Source of the DNA: an uncultured Collinsella sp. | GTDB taxonomy: Bacteria > Actinomycetota > Coriobacteriia > Coriobacteriales > Coriobacteriaceae | Assembly: GCA_902489945.1 (NCBI GenBank) | Contig: CABUBZ010000006.1 | Location: forward strand, 1-45,796 | Direction of reading: 5' to 3' | DNA length: 45,796 nt | Shown: piece after piece, positions 41,510 to 45,796 of the stretch | How the letters are laid out: each line of letters opens with the position of its first letter | Position numbering within the stretch: position 1 is the stretch's first letter | Made by a program: the position numbers and the translations under genes | Notes under the pieces: generated by a model | The model's database searches: none | The model's input: the letters and a program-made list of their open reading frames with translations, nothing else | Told to the model about the DNA's origin: nothing

Positions 41510-41641
41510 GGGCCCGCGCTGGACTTAGTTTTTAGAACGTCCTCGACCATGGAAACCCCCTTATCCTGCTCCTTCGGAGCTGCGGATAAGGGGGTTTCCT
41601 GGTCTGCGGAATGTTCTGAAAACTAAGTCCAGCACGGGCCC
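41510..41641 (+). repeat. 132-nt nested palindrome, element A
   Basis: Outer arms 41510-41538 and 41613-41641 (29 nt each) match at 27 positions, with one G-T pair in the plus-strand RNA. Inside are GTCCTC (41539-41544), a short GAC/GTC stem, CAT, a perfect 16-bp inner stem (41551-41566 with 41584-41599) and a terminal hairpin GCTCC-TTC-GGAGC (41568-41580). TGCGGAAT (41605-41612) returns to the outer arm. The orientation is named from the loops shared with element B. Confidence 0.85.
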
Positions 41642-41707
41642 TGCGGCAACGCGGCAGGGAGGGGTGCGATTCCTTGATCGCTCACTTAATCTAATAGGAA
41701 AGTTAGT

Positions 41708-41740
41708 GAGGCCGGAGCTTTAGCTCCGGCCTCTTTATAT
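41708..41740 (+). terminator. Terminator of the opp operon
   Basis: A perfect 12-bp stem GAGGCCGGAGCT (41708-41719) pairs with 41722-41733, followed by TTTATAT. Element A lies upstream of it and so would be in the opp mRNA. Confidence 0.85.
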
Positions 41741-41823
41741 AAGGGCTCGGCAAAGCCGAGCCACCAAATTTGCATCAGCCCCCAGAACATGTTTGAGAAC
41801 TGTGCCTGAAGTATGTATTTGCA

Positions 41824-41948
41824 GGCCCCGAATCGGTGTTGCCTCCCGGCGCATTCCGCAGGGGGAGCGATATTTTGCAGCACGAAGTGCGCAACAAAAT
41901 ATCGCTCATGCCCGAGGACGCGCCGGGAGGCAACACCGATTCGGGGCC
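41824..41948 (-). repeat. 125-nt nested palindrome, element B (inverted relative of A)
   Basis: Outer arms 41824-41852 and 41920-41948 are perfect 29-nt reverse complements, unrelated in sequence to those of element A beyond the first GGNCCCG. The inner stem is a perfect 13 bp (41865-41877 with 41895-41907) with a GCAC/GTGC end and, on the minus strand, a TTC loop. Read on the minus strand the unpaired parts are GTCCTC-GGG-CAT and TGCGGAAT, nearly the same as in element A. Confidence 0.85.
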
Positions 41949-41988
41949 GAACATATAGATCTACCAGCGCATTTACAAATTCGTAAAC

Positions 41989-42035
41989 TTTTTTGAAAAA
42001 AGTGCTTGCACAGTTCTCGAATCATAGGTTATTAT
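41989..42035 (+). promoter_or_regulatory. tRNA-Leu promoter with A/T upstream block
   Basis: TTGCAC (42006-42011), an 18-bp spacer and TATTAT (42030-42035). The preceding TTTTTTGAAAAAAGTGC block is shared, with one change, by the tRNA-Gly promoter at 45460-45480. Confidence 0.65.
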
Positions 42036-42092
42036 CTTTCTCGTTGAACGCGCGGGTCCAACAAAACGAACTGCGAATCAACAACATAGCAT

Positions 42093-42182
42093 GTCGGAGT
42101 GGCGGAATTGGCAGACGCGCTAGCTTGAGGTGCTAGTGACCGCTTTTTGGTCATGCGGGTTCAAGTCCCGCCTCCGACACCA
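42093..42182 (+). tRNA. tRNA-Leu (anticodon GAG)
   Basis: Acceptor GTCGGAG (42093-42099) pairs with CTCCGAC (42172-42178); discriminator A 42179 and encoded CCA follow. The anticodon stem CTAGC/GCTAG holds loop TTGAGGT, anticodon GAG. A long variable arm (TGACC...GGTCA) and T-arm GGTTCAAGTCC mark a class II leucine tRNA. A terminator follows directly. Confidence 0.95.
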
Positions 42183-42193
42183 TCGCATTTGAG

Positions 42194-42217
42194 AAGCCTC
42201 TTCGGAGGCTTTTTTGT
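42194..42217 (+). terminator. Terminator after tRNA-Leu
   Basis: A 7-bp stem AAGCCTC (42194-42200), TTCG loop and GAGGCTT (42205-42211) run into T's. Confidence 0.9.
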
Positions 42218-42241
42218 TACCGATAGACGGTGGGGTCCACG

Positions 42242-44587
42242 ATGGAAACGCTTGAACGCAACGAGTGGGCAGACGTTGCCCAACTAGTCGAGATCACGAG
42301 CGATGCTGTCATCATCTGCGAGCTCGACGGAACCATTCTGCATGTGAATAATCGCTTACTTGGGTTGATGTGCGAGGAACGCGCCGATGTCATCGGTGGA
42401 GATGTTAAAGACGTCCTGTACTCGTCCGCTTTTGAACGTGCGACGGAACATCGTCTGCCATTTGAAACTGATGGCTTCGAGAACGAACTGATGCTCAAGC
42501 TGAGTGACGGCTCTTTTATCCCCGTCTTGGTTCGCGCGGGCTCCGTAACGCCTCCACGCATCTTTGGGCGCCGCGCACCACGTGTCCTAGTGGCGCTTCA
42601 CAGTATCGAGGAACAGTATTCTCACGACCGTCAACTTAAGCGTGCGTTATCGGAGCTTAGAGTTGCGAACAAGCGTCTCTCTGGCACTCTCTCGGTCATT
42701 ATGAGTACCGTGGGCTCCGATGAGCTGCCCAGCCTACTTGATACCGTTTTGAACCAGCTTGTAGGAACGCTCGATGCTTCGGGTGCCGCTATCTATTTTT
42801 CTGAGAGTGGCGGCTTTAAGCTCCGCGGTGTTTCTAAGGAGCTTGAGGACAGCTATCTGCCCGAGTTTATGCCGTACGGCGCGGGCATTCCGACCTACGT
42901 GCTTCGCGAGTCGCGTGCCTGTCGCCTGTCGATTCAGCAGGACCTTGAGGGCGACCGGGTTGCTTCGGGCATGTTCATGGATTTGGACAATCGTTCCAAG
43001 CACTTGCTGCGCGTGCAGGATATGCCCCCGTATCGCAGCGAGATCTGTCTTCCCGTGTTTTACGGCACGCAGGTCCTTGGCGTGTTGGAAGTTGGCTGGA
43101 AACGTCCCCAGGCGCCACTTGCCTATGACGTTAACGTACTCGAGGTCATCTGCGATTACCTGTCTATTCAGCTGGTCGGCATGGCGTCGAGCTTACGTTC
43201 GCGCCGCACGGCGGAGCTCGGCCGCTCACTCAATTTGCTGCGCGACGAACTGTTTACCTATCTCGATGATCCCGTTGCCGCTTCGCGAGCGGTGTCGACG
43301 GAAATCTGCACGGTGCTCAATTGTCATTTCTGCCCCGTGGAATATGACGCGAGTCTTGACACCTATGTCATCGATTTTGAGGGCGGCAGTCGCGTGGCGC
43401 TGCCGGGAGACCCTGAGTCGCTCTTCTTTTCCACCACCGCACCGGCTGCGCGTTTGGGGGTTGCTTCCGATGGTTTTGGGCAGTCGGTGCTGGGCGGTGC
43501 GAGTGCTGATGATCTTAAGCATGTGCGCTTGACCCGCGTCGACGAATCCATGCCTATGGGCGGATGGTTGAGGGCTCATGGCCTGCCGTGCCAGGGCCTC
43601 TATGTCGATTCCGGCTTCGAGGCGGGACGCGTTCGCTCGGAGGGCGGCGGTCAGCGGAACAACGATGCAATCGTTCCCGCCGACGTTGCCAAGGGGCCGA
43701 CGAGGCGCGCTTTGCTACTCCGCGATGGCAGCCAAGAACCAATTGACGACCTTGAATACGACTACCTGGTGCATCTGGCGCATGACTTTGAGCTGATCTA
43801 TGAGGGCGAATCTCAAAAGCGCGAAGAGCGTCATATCGCTCAGACGCTTCAGATTGGCATGAGAAATTCGCTTGGTGACGTTCCGGGCATTGCAACCGAT
43901 TCGGTATACCTATCGGCAACGAATTCTGCGTTGGTCGGCGGTGACTTCTATACGCTTGTCCGACTTCCCGACGATTGCGCCGTTATGATTTTGGGCGATG
44001 TATCCGGCAAGGGAATCGAGGCGGCGTCGATGTCGGCGCTCGTCAAGACGGCGCTGACGGCCTATGCCTGGGAGGGTGCGGGGCCTGCCCGTATGGCACG
44101 CTCGCTCAATAGCATGCTCATGGGCTTTTCGAGGGTCGAGACGTTTGTGACGGCGTTTATCGCCAAGATCGATCTTAAGGCGGGCCGCGCTACCTATTGC
44201 TCGGCGGGACATCCTCCCACTATGGTCATTAGGCCGTCGTCGACGCCGCTTGGTGGCGGTGAAGCCCGAGGCGGAGAAGTGGAGCTCCTTGGGTGCCAAT
44301 CGGGCGTGATCGGTGCCTTTGAGAGCATGGTCTACGAGACAGGCGTGTTTACGTTCGCTCCTGGCGACATGCTCTTCATGTATACGGATGGAACGATTGA
44401 GGCCCGCGACCGTACCGGAGCGTTCTTTGGCGAGCAGCGCTTGCGCGACCTTCTGCTTTCTGTTTCGGGGGAGGGCGTGTCGGGCATTTGCGGCAAGGTC
44501 TTGGGCGAGCTTGACCGATTTACCGAATCGGCGCTGGACGATGACATTGCATTGGTGTCCCTTGAGTTTTTACGGGGTCGTTCATAG
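42242..44587 (+). CDS. PAS-GAF-PP2C (SpoIIE/RsbU-type) serine phosphatase
   Basis: A 781-residue cytosolic sensor phosphatase. A PAS-like domain lies at about residues 10-125 (SDAVIICELDGTILHVNNRL), followed by a short coiled linker and a GAF domain at about 160-320. The C-terminal 230 residues are a SpoIIE-type PP2C phosphatase: GGDFYTLVRL, GDVSGKGIEAASMSALVKTA, MYTDGTIEARD and DDDIALVSLEF supply the metal-binding aspartates. There is no membrane segment. Such enzymes dephosphorylate STAS anti-anti-sigma proteins, and the gene 78 bp downstream encodes a STAS domain, the likely substrate. ATG 42242 is used with GGTGGGG upstream; GTG 42230 adds four residues. Signal sensed unknown. Confidence 0.87.
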   Translation: METLERNEWADVAQLVEITSDAVIICELDGTILHVNNRLLGLMCEERADVIGGDVKDVLYSSAFERATEHRLPFETDGFENELMLKLSDGSFIPVLVRAGSVTPPRIFGRRAPRVLVALHSIEEQYSHDRQLKRALSELRVANKRLSGTLSVIMSTVGSDELPSLLDTVLNQLVGTLDASGAAIYFSESGGFKLRGVSKELEDSYLPEFMPYGAGIPTYVLRESRACRLSIQQDLEGDRVASGMFMDLDNRSKHLLRVQDMPPYRSEICLPVFYGTQVLGVLEVGWKRPQAPLAYDVNVLEVICDYLSIQLVGMASSLRSRRTAELGRSLNLLRDELFTYLDDPVAASRAVSTEICTVLNCHFCPVEYDASLDTYVIDFEGGSRVALPGDPESLFFSTTAPAARLGVASDGFGQSVLGGASADDLKHVRLTRVDESMPMGGWLRAHGLPCQGLYVDSGFEAGRVRSEGGGQRNNDAIVPADVAKGPTRRALLLRDGSQEPIDDLEYDYLVHLAHDFELIYEGESQKREERHIAQTLQIGMRNSLGDVPGIATDSVYLSATNSALVGGDFYTLVRLPDDCAVMILGDVSGKGIEAASMSALVKTALTAYAWEGAGPARMARSLNSMLMGFSRVETFVTAFIAKIDLKAGRATYCSAGHPPTMVIRPSSTPLGGGEARGGEVELLGCQSGVIGAFESMVYETGVFTFAPGDMLFMYTDGTIEARDRTGAFFGEQRLRDLLLSVSGEGVSGICGKVLGELDRFTESALDDDIALVSLEFLRGRS

Positions 44588-44665
44588 ACGACGCTGGGCG
44601 GGCTGAATCCGTACGGTTGGGGAAACGAATGCATCGAGTGGGCTTTTTTGGGGAACCATGGTCGT

Positions 44666-45412
44666 ATGAATGAGTGGAATGACATAGCGGTTTTGACGCC
44701 ACCAGGCGATATCGACATCGCCACGGTGCCTGCGCTGCGTCGGCGGTTGGATGCTTTGATTGGCCGCGGCGTGCGTCGTGTTGTCATCAACTGTCAGGCT
44801 GTTAGCTTTATCGATTCGACGGGCTTGGCATTCCTGCTTACGCGCGCTCGTGAGCTCATGAGGCGAGAAGGCCTGCTTTCGCTCGTCAATGCATCGGGTG
44901 AAGTTGTTCGCTTTTTGGAGATTGCTCGTCTTGTCGATATCCTTCATGTCGCGGGGCCGGCACGGGAGTCTATTCCCGCCATTCCGGTGGGGGAGCTGCC
45001 TCGCTGGAGTAAGAGCGTCGAGGTCCGTCAGGGTATCGAGAATCTTCCATACTACCGACATCGCATCGCCGAACTCCTTGAATCGCTTCCGTTGCGCCGC
45101 GACGAGCGCTACGATGTCGCGTTGGCGTCGGGGGAGGCGCTGGGTAATGCCTATGACCATGCGGGCGGTATCGGGTGCGTCCTGACGGTTCAGGCCTATG
45201 GCGATCGCGTTGTGGTTGAGGTGCTTGATCGAGGTGCCGGTTATTCTATCGATGAAACGAGCGAGCCGGTCGCATCAGAGGAGCGCGGCCGTGGCATCAA
45301 GCTTATGCGTATGCTCGTCGATAACGTGGAGGTTGCTCGTCGTACGGACGGCGCCGGCACGCGCGTGCAGATGGTGAAGCTGTTTAGCGGAGCGCTGGAA
45401 TCGTGTGCCTAG
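44666..45412 (+). CDS. STAS - histidine-kinase-like ATPase fusion (anti-anti-sigma plus anti-sigma kinase)
   Basis: A 248-residue protein with two partner-switch domains in one chain. Residues 1 to about 105 are a STAS domain of the SpoIIAA/RsbV type, with phosphorylatable Ser51 in FIDSTGLAFL. Residues from about 120 are a GHKL ATPase of the SpoIIAB/RsbW type, with N-box SGEALGNAYDHAG (Glu157, Asn161), DRGAGYSID and GRGIKLMRMLVD for ATP binding. These are usually separate proteins that bind each other. The start is uncertain: ATG 44666 has GGGGAA at a distance, and TTG 44648 is possible. The upstream PP2C phosphatase would complete the loop. No sigma factor gene lies in the window. Confidence 0.85.
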   Translation: MNEWNDIAVLTPPGDIDIATVPALRRRLDALIGRGVRRVVINCQAVSFIDSTGLAFLLTRARELMRREGLLSLVNASGEVVRFLEIARLVDILHVAGPARESIPAIPVGELPRWSKSVEVRQGIENLPYYRHRIAELLESLPLRRDERYDVALASGEALGNAYDHAGGIGCVLTVQAYGDRVVVEVLDRGAGYSIDETSEPVASEERGRGIKLMRMLVDNVEVARRTDGAGTRVQMVKLFSGALESCA

Positions 45413-45437
45413 CCAATCGCTTTAGCGCGTTTGGCTA
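45410..45437 (+). terminator. Possible terminator after the STAS-ATPase gene
   Basis: TAGCCAA (45410-45416, containing the stop codon) pairs with TTGGCTA (45431-45437), with further CGC/GCG pairing inside. There is no T-run, so it is only a weak candidate. Confidence 0.35.
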
Positions 45438-45459
45438 TTAAGAACATGCGGCAGACAAG

Positions 45460-45505
45460 TTTTTTGAAAAAAGTACTTGCGTCTTTTGGACAACTCGCGT
45501 AAATT
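45460..45505 (+). promoter_or_regulatory. tRNA-Gly promoter with A/T upstream block
   Basis: TTGCGT (45477-45482), a 17-bp spacer and TAAATT (45500-45505). The block TTTTTTGAAAAAAGTACTTGC at 45460-45480 (given here as TTTTTTGAAAAAAG plus TACTTGC) differs at one base from that before tRNA-Leu. Confidence 0.6.
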
Positions 45506-45517
45506 AATAACCCGCAA

Positions 45518-45593
45518 GCGGACATGGCTCAGTTGGTAGAGCACAACCTTGCCAAGGTTGGGGTCGCGGGTTCGAGCCCCGTTGTCCGCTCCA
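45518..45593 (+). tRNA. tRNA-Gly (anticodon GCC), first copy
   Basis: Acceptor GCGGACA (45518-45524) pairs with TGTCCGC (45583-45589); discriminator T and encoded CCA follow. The anticodon stem CAACC/GGTTG holds TTGCCAA, anticodon GCC. T-arm GGTTCGAGCC. A second, identical copy starts at 45744. Confidence 0.95.
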
Positions 45594-45603
45594 TTGCATT
45601 TCC

Positions 45604-45626
45604 GGACCGTTTAGGCGGTCCTTTTT
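45604..45626 (+). terminator. Terminator between tRNA-Gly and tRNA-Cys
   Basis: GGACCG (45604-45609) pairs with CGGTCC (45616-45621) and T5 follows. It ends only one base before tRNA-Cys, which therefore seems to depend on read-through or on RNA processing. Confidence 0.75.
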
Positions 45627-45627
45627 C

Positions 45628-45701
45628 GGCGAAGTGGCCAAGTGGTAAGGCAGAGGCCTGCAAAGCCTTTACCCCCGGTTCGAATCCGGGCTTCGCCTCC
45701 A
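45628..45701 (+). tRNA. tRNA-Cys (anticodon GCA)
   Basis: Acceptor GGCGAAG (45628-45634) pairs with CTTCGCC (45691-45697); discriminator T and encoded CCA follow. The anticodon loop CTGCAAA gives GCA. T-arm GGTTCGAATCC. No promoter of its own can be seen. Confidence 0.95.
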
Positions 45702-45710
45702 GGCAACATC

Positions 45711-45737
45711 CGGGCGCTCCGGCGCCCGTTTTGTTTT
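45711..45737 (+). terminator. Terminator after tRNA-Cys
   Basis: CGGGCGC (45711-45717), TCCG loop and GCGCCCG (45722-45728), followed by TTTTGTTTT. It lies just before the second tRNA-Gly copy. Confidence 0.85.
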
Positions 45738-45743
45738 ACATAT

Positions 45744-45796
45744 GCGGACATGGCTCAGTTGGTAGAGCACAACCTTGCCAAGGTTGGGGTCGCGGG
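45744..45796 (+). tRNA. tRNA-Gly (anticodon GCC), second copy, cut by window end
   Basis: The 53 bases to the window end are identical to the first tRNA-Gly, through the anticodon arm and into the T-arm. The 3' part is outside the window. Confidence 0.9.

Larger units (their letters stand above)
41494..42092. other. Gene-free 600-bp region rich in palindromes
   Basis: Holds, in order: element A (41510-41641), a short hairpin CCCTGC/GCAGGG (41639-41660), the oppF terminator (41708-41740), a perfect 8-bp hairpin GGCTCGGC/GCCGAGCC (41744-41762, AAA loop), element B (41824-41948, inverted) and the tRNA-Leu promoter (41989-42035). Short open frames across it are by-products of the palindromes and have no ribosome sites. 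Confidence 0.8.

Noticed and set aside
41510..41948. Elements A and B as a retron, CRISPR or insertion sequence
   Set aside because: There is no reverse transcriptase, Cas or transposase gene nearby, no regular spacing of repeats, and no target-site duplication at their ends.
41686..41996. Short open frames over the palindromic region after oppF
   Set aside because: They follow from the inverted repeats, have no ribosome sites, and their translations are unlike proteins.
45518..45796. Duplicated tRNA-Gly as an attachment-site scar of an integrated element
   Set aside because: The first copy is a full tRNA, only tRNA-Cys and terminators lie between, and no integrase is present; a tandem tRNA cluster is simpler.

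Overview
The window reads as chromosome from a Coriobacteriia-class actinobacterium, most likely Collinsella or a close relative. This is inferred from gene content and order, moderately high GC, WhiA, the actinobacterial neighbour pairs coaE-uvrB and rapZ-whiA-gap-pgk-tpiA-secG, and a strict gut-anaerobe style of metabolism. Coding density is high. No phage, transposase, integrase or CRISPR array is visible. Three tRNA genes are complete with encoded CCA (Leu-GAG, Gly-GCC, Cys-GCA), and a second Gly-GCC copy is cut by the window end.

Layout. (1) 1-17215, housekeeping: coaE, a lytic transglycosylase and uvrB on the plus strand. A minus-strand block follows: two FAD oxidoreductases, an Mrp/NBP35 ATPase and an LtaS-like membrane phosphotransferase. 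Then plus-strand uvrA, a YbaK deacylase, murJ and uvrC. All three excinuclease genes thus lie within 16 kb, and uvrA has a LexA-box-like dyad upstream. (2) 17216-28060, a sialic-acid module: a four-gene Dpp/Opp-type ABC transporter in which one permease is fused to one ATPase (the SatABCD/SiaEFGI type of architecture), a CE7 acetyl-esterase, a second CE7 homologue that has lost its nucleophile, N-acetylneuraminate lyase, a ROK kinase and NanE epimerase. Together these would import sialic acid, possibly de-O-acetylate it, and convert it to N-acetylglucosamine-6-phosphate. nagA and nagB are not in the window. The module sits between uvrC and rapZ, which are near neighbours in many actinobacteria. 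(3) 28115-35259, rapZ, whiA (without the usual yvcK between them), then gap, pgk, tpiA, gpmI and secG. (4) 35551-41493, a second, complete five-gene Opp peptide transporter. (5) 41494-42092, about 600 bp without a gene, holding two very long nested palindromes, a terminator and a tRNA promoter. (6) 42093-45796, tRNA-Leu, a PAS-GAF-PP2C (SpoIIE) phosphatase, a STAS-HATPase fusion protein, and a tRNA-Gly / tRNA-Cys / tRNA-Gly run.

The most unusual signal is the palindrome pair after oppF (41510-41641 and, inverted, 41824-41948). Both have 29-bp outer arms of unrelated sequence, different inner stems and a TTC terminal loop. The unpaired bases between the stems are nearly identical (GTCCTC..CAT on one side, TGCGGAAT on the other). 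Paired parts that change while loops stay fixed are what a conserved structured RNA or DNA element would show. Other points of note are the pseudo-esterase in the sialic-acid cluster, the STAS-kinase fusion beside its likely phosphatase, a third structured element before nanE, and shared promoter blocks of the tRNA genes.
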